Below are positions 7,001 to 13,293 of a stretch of DNA of 13,293 nt, one piece after another. The position numbers and the translations under genes are program-made. Source of the stretch: Acidobacteriota bacterium (GTDB lineage: Bacteria; Acidobacteriota; Terriglobia; Terriglobales; Acidobacteriaceae); assembly GCA_021805955.1 (NCBI GenBank), contig JAJZDO010000011.1, forward strand, positions 1 to 13,293. Reading direction: 5' to 3'. The number at the start of each line of letters is the position of its first letter. Positions within the stretch are counted from its first letter, which is position 1. Under the pieces are notes generated by a model. That model was not told the origin of the DNA and did not search any database. It worked only from the letters and a program-made list of their open reading frames with translations.

Positions 7001-7295
7001 TCGAGCAGGATGCCGCAATCTGGCACCGGTGACAGCGCAGAATCCATTGACGGGTCCGGTGACCTCCACCGGGCAACTGGGCACTTGCACCTTCAATTAC
7101 TTTTCTCACGCTCTTGGATTAGGCTTGCGCTATCGGACACCGGTTGGTCCGATTCGCGTTGACTTCAGTTACAACCTGAATCCGCCCATTTATCCGGTAA
7201 CCTATGACGCGATCAACAAAGTCGAATTGACGAACCCGTACGTGGGAGAGGGTTCGCATTTCAACTTCTTCTTCAGCCTGGGACAGAGTTTCTGA
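4017..7295 (+). CDS. Omp85-family outer membrane protein (BamA/TamA type) with about seven POTRA-like repeats
   Basis: A 1092-residue outer membrane protein: periplasmic POTRA repeats followed by a C-terminal 16-stranded barrel of the Bac_surface_Ag type. Such proteins insert beta-barrel proteins (BamA) or pair with TamB (TamA). A hydrophobic segment at about 29-45, with likely cleavage after GIA, looks like a signal peptide behind an unusually long N-region. Alternating beta-alpha-alpha-beta-beta units are seen at about residues 98-165, 170-247, 252-328, 331-410, 414-508, 513-590 and 595-668. The barrel runs from about 671. It carries HRGF (R922), equivalent to the conserved lid-loop RGF motif, and ends in a beta-signal (FNFFFSLGQSF) with terminal Phe. 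C999 and C1024 could pair in a loop. The start is TTG; no in-frame ATG fits, and the ribosome binding site is weak. BamA versus TamA cannot be decided here. Confidence 0.9.
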   Translation: MHWSWRLQAISIAWEHERAFARLRVGQRGLLVAVGWVCLLVSAHGIAQTRLSPAAKEEKQDKAAPLKVAVGPDAMRRTADPANVIASDRRLRRWQGLPVLRVEFTGVGEDRLAPLPQSLKQQPGKPLDDEAVNASLRRLFATGLYDALAVYGHREQNGVVLEFRGHPRTFIGTLSVIGARGANSNSLLLRASRLTPGTPFSDQRLQRGEADMKQELIRLGYPQAQIRHVVTSDPQQQLVNIAFTVVPGDQAHTGNISLAGDSGMDTATFERYAHLRSGERVNQEISSKAMNSLLKEYRKQNRMEADVKLESQSYDAAKNLVNYKFVANRGPVVHVVVEGAHLSPEHIRTLVPVYEEGAVDEDLLNEGNLRLANYFQRLGYFDVKVSHERLSALEQSARSGKVKILYHVVLGAQHKVTRVSIEGAHYFDQRTLHDLLSVTPANAFDKHGLYNQQLVQSDVAAIKAMYQNNGFSSVKVTPRILDEDQQGSGPSAGGRKKQVGLQVTYVIDEGPQQRVRTVDIVGNEKIPSADLKKLLNTTPDQPLSPQNLTSDRNTLRTYYLSKGFDQSDVNVTEAPTKSQKNRVDVVFQVHEGEQVFVRNVVTTGLHFTRPSTIERAVTIHAGDPLDQSALLDTQRNLYDLALFSEVNPVVQNPQGEQPRKTVLLQTVEARRWDISYGAGFEMQTGTVNGTPTSNPNGTVGASPRVLVEVSRTNLFGRNQTASIRGHYGLLEQQVDLLFQSPLFHSSRNLELLISGSYNNSQDVVTYSASILEANFGITEHFLGEHEWLSRANMLQYQLIFRRVKVNANSVQVPITDIPLLAQAVRVGGPSFTWIRDTRDAPLDAHRGTYTSFQEFLSSSIFSSQADFDQVDTSNSSYYELGRTGITFARNTRYGQERAFGNPSYELIPLPERLYAGGANSHRGFGINAAGPRDPQTGFPIGGAGVFVNSFELRLPPPTLPYFGTSLSFVPFHDMGNVFTNASDVWPSMLRFRQQNRAGCRNLAPVTAQNPLTGPVTSTGQLGTCTFNYFSHALGLGLRYRTPVGPIRVDFSYNLNPPIYPVTYDAINKVELTNPYVGEGSHFNFFFSLGQSF

Positions 7296-8128
7296 TGGGA
7301 ATGACGACGAGCAAAACGAGTTGGCGCAGGACAGGGCCGATGTGCGTCCTTCTGCTGCTCATTCCTCAGGCGCTGTCAGGGCAAAAGGGGACGGAGCAGT
7401 CCGGTTCTCATGCAGCAAAGGATGCAGCCGTACACCCGCTGAATGAAGTTGTTGCAGTGGTGAATCAGCAGGTGGTTCTGGCCAGCGATGTGGATGAGGA
7501 GATGCGCCTTGTACATCTGTTACCGGGTGGTGATTCGCAGGAAAATACTGCGCCCGAAGCACTCGAGCGACTGATTACGCGATTGCTCATTGAGCAGCAG
7601 ATTCGGATCGAGGATCCATCGCAACTTGATCCGGATGCGAAAGCAGTGAATGAGAGTCTGATTGGACTGCGTCAGGACCTGCCCGGGTGTAAGCTGACCG
7701 ACTGCATGACCGATGCAGGTTGGACGGCGTTTCTTGCAGGGCTGGATCTAACTCCGGATCAGGTTGCTGCGTATTGGAAGGATCGCTATGCTGTACTGGG
7801 TTTTATCGAGCAGCGCTTTCGGAGCGGTATCCGCATCAGCCCTGAGGAGATAAACAGCTACTATCAGAAGACATTGCTGCCGCTCTATCGCAGCCCTGCT
7901 GAAGCACCGTCGCTGAAGACGGTTTCCTCTCGCATTCAGGAGGTTCTTTTACAGCAACGCGTGAATCGGATGCTGGATGACTGGGTGAAGTCGTTGCGCG
8001 AACAGGGACAGGTGGAGATCGTGGACCCCACGTTGCGTGCCGGTGTGAAGCAGGCGGAAGCTACATCCACGGGCAAGACGAAAGCGACACGTGGCACAAA
8101 GGGGAACGACGGAGTATCGGTTCCATGA
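7295..8128 (+). CDS. SurA-like periplasmic chaperone without a parvulin domain
   Basis: A 277-residue exported protein. A basic start (WRR) and hydrophobic core (CVLLLLIPQALSG) at about residues 11-29 form a signal peptide. It is followed by LNEVVAVVNQQVVLASDVDE (49-68), the opening motif of SurA N-terminal domains, then helical segments (ERLITRLLIEQQIR, PDQVAAYWKDRYAVLGFIEQ, SPEEINSYYQKTLLPLY). A terminal helix, IQEVLLQQRVNRMLDDWVKS (214-233), resembles the last chaperone helix of SurA. No parvulin (peptidyl-prolyl isomerase) domain lies between the two halves, so it is much shorter than the roughly 430-residue SurA. C132 and C137 could form a disulfide. The tail is lysine- and threonine-rich. 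The ATG overlaps the Omp85 stop as TGATG; ATG 7301 is an alternative. It probably delivers unfolded outer membrane proteins to the upstream Omp85 protein. Confidence 0.82.
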   Translation: MGMTTSKTSWRRTGPMCVLLLLIPQALSGQKGTEQSGSHAAKDAAVHPLNEVVAVVNQQVVLASDVDEEMRLVHLLPGGDSQENTAPEALERLITRLLIEQQIRIEDPSQLDPDAKAVNESLIGLRQDLPGCKLTDCMTDAGWTAFLAGLDLTPDQVAAYWKDRYAVLGFIEQRFRSGIRISPEEINSYYQKTLLPLYRSPAEAPSLKTVSSRIQEVLLQQRVNRMLDDWVKSLREQGQVEIVDPTLRAGVKQAEATSTGKTKATRGTKGNDGVSVP

Positions 8129-11100
8129 CGCATGAGCCCGAAAACGAAATGCACCCGGACTCCGATGGGATTTCCATGCATCGGATTGCTTCCGGACGTC
8201 GATGGATGCGTCACTTCATTGCTGTAGCGGCGTCTGCCTGTTTTCTGGTGTTGATCGCATCCGCGGTTCTCTATCAGGTAGCAAACTCGCGGCAGGCACA
8301 GGAACGCGCGAAGGCATGGATGATCCGGTCGTTGAATGCATCAACCGGAGGCCGCACAGAGATTTCCGGTCTGCGCTGGAATCTGCTGCAACTCGGTTTC
8401 GAACTGGATAACCTGACCATCCATGGCCTGGAACACGCTGGCGAAGCACCGTGGATTCACGTGGATCGCGTCCGCGTACGTCTAGGCATCGATGGTCTTT
8501 TTCGCTCCGGTGTAACAACCCGTGTGGTTCTGCATGCGGCGAAGATCGATGGACCGGCATACCATCTGGAAGTGTATGCAGATGGTACAACGAACCAGCC
8601 GCATCCAAGACACCCGCGGAGGCCTGGCAAGCCGTTTCTGGATACACTTTTCGATCTGCAGATTGGCGATCTTCAGGTGCAACGCGGCATCCTGAAGTTA
8701 GCCAACCGCACCGTTCCCGTCGATTTTCGCGCGCACGACGCTTCGTTATATCTAGGCTGGCTTCCCACGATGACTTCCACAGATAAGTCCGCGGGGAATG
8801 GAACTTCGAGTGAACCATCGGGAACCTATCGTCTGATTGTCCATCTGAAGCAAATCGCTCTGTGGCAGGGGCCGTTGACGGGAAAAGTTCCACCGATGGA
8901 AGCGGAGCTTTCTTTGCGCGCGCTACTGAGCCGTAATGAACTTGACCTGGAACAGATGGAACTGACGGCGCAGCACCAAACCCTGAATTTTGATGGAGTC
9001 GTGCGCAACTTCGCGCAGCCCGTCTGGCATGTCGCCTCGCACGGCAGTGTGGATCTTCGCGTTCTGGCACCTGCCTCGGGATTCCCGGCTTTGCCAGAGG
9101 GCATTGCTACATTGAATTTCCAAGTGAACGGGAACGGAGCGGAATACTTAGCGGAAGGCGAATTGAGCGGCACAAATGTTCGCTACAAAGATGCGATCGC
9201 CGATGCGCGAGCAAAAAAAGTAACAGCTCGCTTTCGTGCTACGCCTCGCCTGCTGGCGGTGTCGCGCATCGTGGCGGGTCTGCCGGACGGGGGTGAGATC
9301 GACGGCGATTTTACCTACGATAATTGGCTGTTTCCTACACCGCACCCCGGAAGCGCGGAAGAACGGCGCTATATCCGCGCACATCAGAAGGTGCCCACCT
9401 CGACTGCGCTCGTGCATGCGTCGCTGCATCATGTATCGCTGGATTCGGTTCTGTTGGACCTAGCATCGCCACAGTTTCAGCACCTCGGCTTCGATGCCCA
9501 GATCAACGGCGATACCACAACTACCTGGACGGGACTGGCATTTGACCTTGCGATTGAAAGTCACCTGAAGCTGACTCCAACTGGAAGAGTTCGCCCAGGA
9601 CTTGCTGGAGTTAACGGGTTGCTGGATGGCACATTTTATTCCGGCCGAGGCAACATTGCGGTGACGCGGATGCAGATTCATCTGCCTCACAGCACTCTGA
9701 TCGGGCGGGGAACACTGGGCGTATTCCCGATCGATCGACCATCGAGCATGCAACTCGATTTCACCTCCAGCGATTTGACTGAGTTTGATGCGTCATTGCG
9801 TGCACTCGAGCTGAAGGTGGGTAATCGCGAGGGGGCCGCAGCGTTGCCGGCCGTATTCGACCAGCCTGAGTTGAGCGGCAGCGGAACTTTTCACGGCACG
9901 TTGACCAGTTCCTGGCTTACCCCCATTGTGGAAGGTCACGTATCGGCAACACATCTCGGGATTGAGATCCCGGATGGCAATCCCCTGACACCACCGAAAT
10001 TTGTGGATTGGGACAGTGTGGAAGCCGACGGCAGATATTCGCCCGCGAGCATCCTCGTGCGCCACGCGGTCCTGCGCCGAGGGGAAGCGACACTCACCTT
10101 GTCCGGTCATATCGATTCTTCCGATCCGAAGTATAACCTTGCAGAGACGCAAACGGAATTTGACGAGAATTCGCTGGTGGATGTGAAGGCGAATATCCAG
10201 AAATATCCCATTCCGCAATTGCTGACCATCGCTGGAACAAGCGCTCCGGTAGACGGGGCATTGAGCGCGCAACTTGCGCTGGATGGAAAGATGAACGCAC
10301 TGGATGGGGAAGCAAGTTTTCAGGTCGATCATCCGGCCATCCGCGGGGTTCGACTGGACATGGTCAAAGGTTCGGGATCGATTCACGCGCAGGTGATTCA
10401 TCTTGTACATCTGCAGGCCAGTCAAGGCGCGGGAAGTGTGGATGCGATGGGAAATTTTGACATCGCGCACAATATCTTTCAAGGTTCTGCGGATGGTTCG
10501 TCTCTTCAGATTGCCAACTGGATACCGGGCGGTGCGGACAAGCGCAACCTGGCTGGAATGCTGCGATTTCATGCAGCAGGCGAAGGGCCGATGGACGATC
10601 CGCATATAAAGCTCACGGCTGCAATCAGCCAGATTCGTCTGGCCGATCAGCCATTTTCCGATCTTCATCTTGAAGCGAAGACGCAACGCCATCAGGTCAC
10701 CTATACGCTGTATTCGCAACAGAGCGCCGGCGATCTGGCGCTGAGCGGAACGACGCAACTGGATCAGCAGATGCAGACTGCGGCTCAGATTACGCTCAAA
10801 CGCTTTGACCTGGGAGCCGCTCTGGAGATGATGCACATTACCGGAATCACCGGGCAGTCCGACTGGGAGGGTACGGCTGTTGTTTCCGGTCCGTTAGCCC
10901 ATCCCAGGCAGATGAGCGGCGAGGCCCGGCTCAGGCAACTGACGGCTGTTCTTGAGGGTGTGCATCTTCGAAGCCAGGGGCCGGTTCATGCACTTCTAGC
11001 CGATGGGATTGCCCATCTGGATCCAGTGGAGATAACCGGCGAAGATACGGATGTTCACGTGAAAGCGGATATGCAGATTGTGGAACAGCAACAGGTGAAT

Positions 11101-12375
11101 ATCGCTGCCAATGGCGCGATCAATCTGCGTCTTGCGGAGTCCCTGGACAGCGATCTGCTCGCCTCCGGAAACACGGCTTTTCACCTGAACGTGAATGGAA
11201 CACTGTTCAAGCCGGTGATGGTTGGCGACGTAATGTTTCATCACGGCTCGATTGCACTGCGCGATTTCCCCAATGGCCTGAGCCAGATTGAGGGGCGCCT
11301 TGAGTTCAACCAGAATCGACTCGAAGTGCGTTCGCTGACAGCCGTCAGCGGCGGTGGCACACTCACGGTGGGTGGGTATCTGGGCTTCCAGCATGCGCTG
11401 TATGCGGACCTGACGGCCACCGGGAAGGATATTCGAATCCGCTATCCGCAGGGAGTCAGTTCGCTTGCGGATGCCAATCTGCGACTCCGGGGGCCTCAAA
11501 CGAACCTTTTGCTGAGTGGCACTGTGACGGTGACTCGTTTTGCAATCGGATCTGATTTGGATGTGGCATCGCTCAGTGCGCCATCGACCTCCGTGCAGCC
11601 TGTGCTGAGCGCGGACGCTCCGTCAAATCATCTGCGATTGGATATCCATCTGACGACTTCTCCGCAGCTCACATTTCAGAATGCCTATAACGCAAAATTA
11701 GCTGGAGATGCTGACCTTCACGTGCGAGGAACCCTGGCATCCCCTTCGGTTCTCGGGAAGATTTCTCTGACGGAAGGAAGCACTTCGATTGGCGGTACCC
11801 GCTACGATCTACAGCGTGGAGACATCACGTTCAACAATCCGGTCCGCATAGAACCAAACATCGATCTCGATGCAACGGCGCGTGTGGAAGACTACGACAT
11901 CATTCTTGGATTGCACGGTACCCCCGGCCGGCTGAAGATTACCTATCGCTCAGAGCCGCCATTGCCCGAGACGGATGTGATTTCGCTGTTGACACAAGGG
12001 CAAACAACCGAGGAGCAGTCGGTGTATGTTCAGCAACAGCAGCAGCAGGCGGGAGATAATCCGGAGACGGAGATGCTTCTTGGAGGTGCACTCAATGCGA
12101 CGGTTTCCAATCGTGTGCAGAGGTTGTTCGGTTCAGGAGCGGTGCGTGTGGATCCGAACTTCATCGGATCGGTAGGGAACTCTTCGGCGCGCGTGACCGT
12201 CGTCGAACAGCTTGGACCAAATCTGACCTTTACTTTTGCCAGCAATGTGAATACGACGGCGCAGCAGCTTATTCAAGCCGAATATGCAGTCAATCGTCAC
12301 GTTTCGCTCTTGATCACACAGGACGAAAACGGCATATTTTCCGTGGTGATCAAGACCCGCAGGCTTTTTCGGTAA
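8125..12375 (+). CDS. tamB: TamB-family translocation/assembly module protein (AsmA-like, DUF490)
   Basis: A 1416-residue envelope-spanning protein. After a cytoplasmic N-terminus with RRWMRH there is one membrane anchor at about residues 31-50 (IAVAASACFLVLIASAVLY). A very long periplasmic region of repeating amphipathic beta strands follows, the AsmA/TamB fold that forms a hydrophobic groove. The N-terminal part has the AsmA-type NLTIHGLEH and VDRVRVRLGIDGL segments. The C-terminal 350 or so residues form the TamB (DUF490) domain, including TSIGGTRYDLQRGDITFNNP and the family hallmark RSEPPLPETDVISLLTQGQ near 1276-1294, ending in TRRLFR. A six-glutamine run follows at 1303-1308. TamB proteins work with TamA/Omp85 partners in outer membrane protein assembly and in phospholipid transport between membranes. 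The ATG overlaps the previous stop as ATGA, so the three genes are probably one coupled operon. Confidence 0.93.
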   Translation: MTHEPENEMHPDSDGISMHRIASGRRWMRHFIAVAASACFLVLIASAVLYQVANSRQAQERAKAWMIRSLNASTGGRTEISGLRWNLLQLGFELDNLTIHGLEHAGEAPWIHVDRVRVRLGIDGLFRSGVTTRVVLHAAKIDGPAYHLEVYADGTTNQPHPRHPRRPGKPFLDTLFDLQIGDLQVQRGILKLANRTVPVDFRAHDASLYLGWLPTMTSTDKSAGNGTSSEPSGTYRLIVHLKQIALWQGPLTGKVPPMEAELSLRALLSRNELDLEQMELTAQHQTLNFDGVVRNFAQPVWHVASHGSVDLRVLAPASGFPALPEGIATLNFQVNGNGAEYLAEGELSGTNVRYKDAIADARAKKVTARFRATPRLLAVSRIVAGLPDGGEIDGDFTYDNWLFPTPHPGSAEERRYIRAHQKVPTSTALVHASLHHVSLDSVLLDLASPQFQHLGFDAQINGDTTTTWTGLAFDLAIESHLKLTPTGRVRPGLAGVNGLLDGTFYSGRGNIAVTRMQIHLPHSTLIGRGTLGVFPIDRPSSMQLDFTSSDLTEFDASLRALELKVGNREGAAALPAVFDQPELSGSGTFHGTLTSSWLTPIVEGHVSATHLGIEIPDGNPLTPPKFVDWDSVEADGRYSPASILVRHAVLRRGEATLTLSGHIDSSDPKYNLAETQTEFDENSLVDVKANIQKYPIPQLLTIAGTSAPVDGALSAQLALDGKMNALDGEASFQVDHPAIRGVRLDMVKGSGSIHAQVIHLVHLQASQGAGSVDAMGNFDIAHNIFQGSADGSSLQIANWIPGGADKRNLAGMLRFHAAGEGPMDDPHIKLTAAISQIRLADQPFSDLHLEAKTQRHQVTYTLYSQQSAGDLALSGTTQLDQQMQTAAQITLKRFDLGAALEMMHITGITGQSDWEGTAVVSGPLAHPRQMSGEARLRQLTAVLEGVHLRSQGPVHALLADGIAHLDPVEITGEDTDVHVKADMQIVEQQQVNIAANGAINLRLAESLDSDLLASGNTAFHLNVNGTLFKPVMVGDVMFHHGSIALRDFPNGLSQIEGRLEFNQNRLEVRSLTAVSGGGTLTVGGYLGFQHALYADLTATGKDIRIRYPQGVSSLADANLRLRGPQTNLLLSGTVTVTRFAIGSDLDVASLSAPSTSVQPVLSADAPSNHLRLDIHLTTSPQLTFQNAYNAKLAGDADLHVRGTLASPSVLGKISLTEGSTSIGGTRYDLQRGDITFNNPVRIEPNIDLDATARVEDYDIILGLHGTPGRLKITYRSEPPLPETDVISLLTQGQTTEEQSVYVQQQQQQAGDNPETEMLLGGALNATVSNRVQRLFGSGAVRVDPNFIGSVGNSSARVTVVEQLGPNLTFTFASNVNTTAQQLIQAEYAVNRHVSLLITQDENGIFSVVIKTRRLFR

Positions 12376-12377
12376 GA

Positions 12378-12402
12378 CGCGGGAAAATATCTGCATCCCG
12401 CG
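12378..12402. terminator. GC-rich hairpin between converging genes, possible bidirectional terminator
   Basis: CGCGGGA at 12378-12384 and TCCCGCG at 12396-12402 are exact reverse complements around an 11-base A/T-rich loop. The stem fills the 28-bp gap between the tamB stop and the Hpt gene stop. Neither strand has a U-run after the stem, so intrinsic termination is uncertain; it may instead limit read-through or protect 3' ends. Confidence 0.35.
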
Positions 12403-12403
12403 A

Positions 12404-12760
12404 TCATGCAGTTTGCACTGTACGCTGAAGTTCGAGTAGTAAACCCTGTAATTCAGCGTAATTGGGGGCCGGAGTCGGCTTCTCAAACGCACTTTCAAAG
12501 GTGCTCGCAATTGCACTTGCCCGCTGATGCCCAAAGTTTCCCAGCGAACCGGCCAGTTTGTGAGCAGCCTGGAAAGCTTGATCGCGTTGTAGCTCTGCAA
12601 GCTGCCCGGATTCAAGAGCGACCAGGGCCTCTTCAATGAGGCGGACCCGCTCCTGAATCTCTGGCAAAAACTTACGCCAGAGACGCTCCAGCGCGGGCGC
12701 TAGCTCGGCATGTTGCTCTATCCGCGACGGTTCCTTCGAGACCTCGCTATTTCCAGCCAA
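12404..12760 (-). CDS. Hpt (histidine phosphotransfer) domain protein
   Basis: A 118-residue, all-helical protein of the Hpt type, which carries a phosphoryl group between receiver domains in multistep phosphorelays. The phosphoacceptor is H67 in QAAHKLAGSLGNFGHQRAS, the classic HxLKGS-like block followed by a Gly-x-x-x-Ala segment. Helices before it (ELAPALERLWRKFLPEIQER, VRLIEEALVALESGQ) and after it (YAELQGLLLELQRTV) complete a four-helix bundle. No other domain is present. The start is TTG with GGAGAG 5 nt upstream, overlapping the receiver gene's TAG by 14 bp, which suggests translational coupling to it. The likely partners are the two receiver proteins encoded just upstream. The domain call is strong; the pathway it serves is unknown. 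Confidence 0.85.
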   Translation of the reverse strand: MAGNSEVSKEPSRIEQHAELAPALERLWRKFLPEIQERVRLIEEALVALESGQLAELQRDQAFQAAHKLAGSLGNFGHQRASAIASTFESAFEKPTPAPNYAELQGLLLELQRTVQTA

Positions 12761-13121
12761 GAATACTCTCCATCTGGCTGGCCAGCTTCAGCGGATCAAA
12801 AGGTTTGGTCAGTACTGCGCGAACTCCCAGATCTGCGAATCGCCGTTGATCCGCGCTCTGAACCTTTGCCGTCAGCAGGATGACTGGAATGGATGCAGTC
12901 GCAGGTGATTTCTGGAGTTCGCGAAACGTTGCCGGTCCATCCATGCCTGGCATCATCACATCCAGAAGAATCGCATCCGGCTGTTCCTTGCTAGCTTGCT
13001 CCAGTCCCAATGCGCCACCGTTGGCGACCACGACTTCCCATCCGGCGACCGATTCAAGACTGAGCGCCGCGACTTCACGGATATCCTGTTCATCATCGAT
13101 AATCAAAATTTTTCGGGACAT
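12747..13121 (-). CDS. Stand-alone receiver-domain response regulator (CheY-like)
   Basis: A 124-residue protein made only of a receiver domain. The acidic pocket is D10/D11 in ILIIDDEQD, the phosphoacceptor is D54 in AILLDVMMPGMDG, the switch Thr is T84 in VILLTAK, and the conserved Lys is K106 in VLTKPFDP. No DNA-binding or enzymatic output domain follows, so it must act by protein contact or as a phosphate shuttle, like CheY or Spo0F. The ATG has GGAAGAGG about 8 nt upstream. It lies 18 bp after a receiver-containing protein and overlaps the Hpt gene, a set typical of a phosphorelay. The immediate sensor kinase is not in the window, unless the protein cut at the right edge is one. Confidence 0.92.
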   Translation of the reverse strand: MSRKILIIDDEQDIREVAALSLESVAGWEVVVANGGALGLEQASKEQPDAILLDVMMPGMDGPATFRELQKSPATASIPVILLTAKVQSADQRRFADLGVRAVLTKPFDPLKLASQMESILGWK

Positions 13122-13139
13122 GTCTGTATGCCTCTTCCT

Positions 13140-13293
13140 TCATATTCCTGGTGCGGACTCCGCCTGTTGCTGTTCGTTCAGTGATTCAGGAGGATAGCTT
13201 CCTTCGGACATTTCCAGAAGCGCCGATTCACGTCGTTGGCGCGAACGGCGAAGCATGGTGAGCACCAGAGCTTCAAGTTCGTGCGGTTGAACC
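13140..13293 (-). CDS. C-terminal end of a receiver-containing signalling protein (cut by window edge)
   Basis: The last 50 codons of a gene entering from the right edge, ending in TGA. The first visible residues, VQPHELEALVLTMLRRSRQR, look like the last helix of a receiver domain just after its conserved K-P. They are followed by a polar tail rich in Glu, Gln and Ser (ALLEMSEG, ESLNEQQQAES). It could be a hybrid histidine kinase, a multi-receiver protein or another response regulator; too little is visible to choose. It lies 18 bp upstream of the stand-alone receiver gene and is probably co-transcribed with it and the Hpt gene. Confidence 0.6.
   Translation of the reverse strand, partial: VQPHELEALVLTMLRRSRQRRESALLEMSEGSYPPESLNEQQQAESAPGI

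Noticed and set aside
6276..7109. Minus-strand open frame of 277 codons opposite the Omp85 barrel
   Set aside because: It is a shadow of the barrel coding frame: the translation is rich in Arg and Cys with no recognisable domain.
9793..10836. Minus-strand open frame of 347 codons inside tamB
   Set aside because: It is antisense to clearly conserved TamB coding sequence, its translation has no family-like segments and no ribosome binding site stands out; long antisense frames are common at this base composition.
1..13293. Mobile element, CRISPR array, toxin-antitoxin or defence system
   Set aside because: No transposase, integrase, terminal repeats, regularly spaced repeats or known defence domains were recognised; all sizeable frames are explained by housekeeping, envelope or signalling genes.

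Overview
The window reads as chromosomal DNA from a diderm, aerobic bacterium of moderately high G+C content. The gene families and the way they are joined (an Omp85 protein with many POTRA repeats, a short SurA-like chaperone and TamB in one operon; a DUF420 protein beside heme O synthase; an ECF sigma factor with a soluble zinc-finger anti-sigma factor) resemble Acidobacteriota of the Terriglobus/Granulicella/Edaphobacter type. That placement is inferred from gene content and protein style, not from a database match. Coding density is high, and no RNA gene, transposon, integrase, CRISPR array or phage gene was seen.

Left part, minus strand (1-3836). Read in the direction of transcription, a tight cluster runs ECF sigma factor, zinc-finger anti-sigma factor, shikimate kinase (aroK), heme O synthase (cyoE/ctaB), a DUF420/CtaM-like membrane protein and a small two-helix membrane protein. 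Genes overlap or lie within about 30 bp, except for an uncertain stretch before cyoE. After a 78-bp gap comes the 5' part of ssb, cut by the left edge. The cluster mixes transcription control, aromatic biosynthesis and terminal oxidase assembly.

Middle, plus strand (4017-12375). Across a 180-bp divergent intergenic region starts a three-gene operon with TGATG and ATGA stop/start overlaps: an Omp85 protein (BamA/TamA family) with about seven POTRA-like repeats, a SurA-like periplasmic chaperone without a parvulin domain, and a 1416-residue TamB protein. Together they predict an envelope-spanning machine for outer membrane protein assembly and/or phospholipid transport. The divergent region holds an imperfect inverted repeat and overlapping -10-like hexamers.

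Right part, minus strand (12404-13293). Converging on tamB is a signalling cluster: the C-terminus of a receiver-containing protein (cut by the right edge), a stand-alone receiver protein and an Hpt phosphotransfer protein. It looks like part of a multistep phosphorelay. A GC-rich hairpin fills the 28-bp gap between tamB and the Hpt gene.

Nothing here is a clearly new system. The most interesting points are the architecture of the Omp85-SurA-TamB operon, its divergent arrangement with a possibly redox-responsive sigma/anti-sigma pair, and the compact phosphorelay. Four of the genes appear to use GTG or TTG starts.
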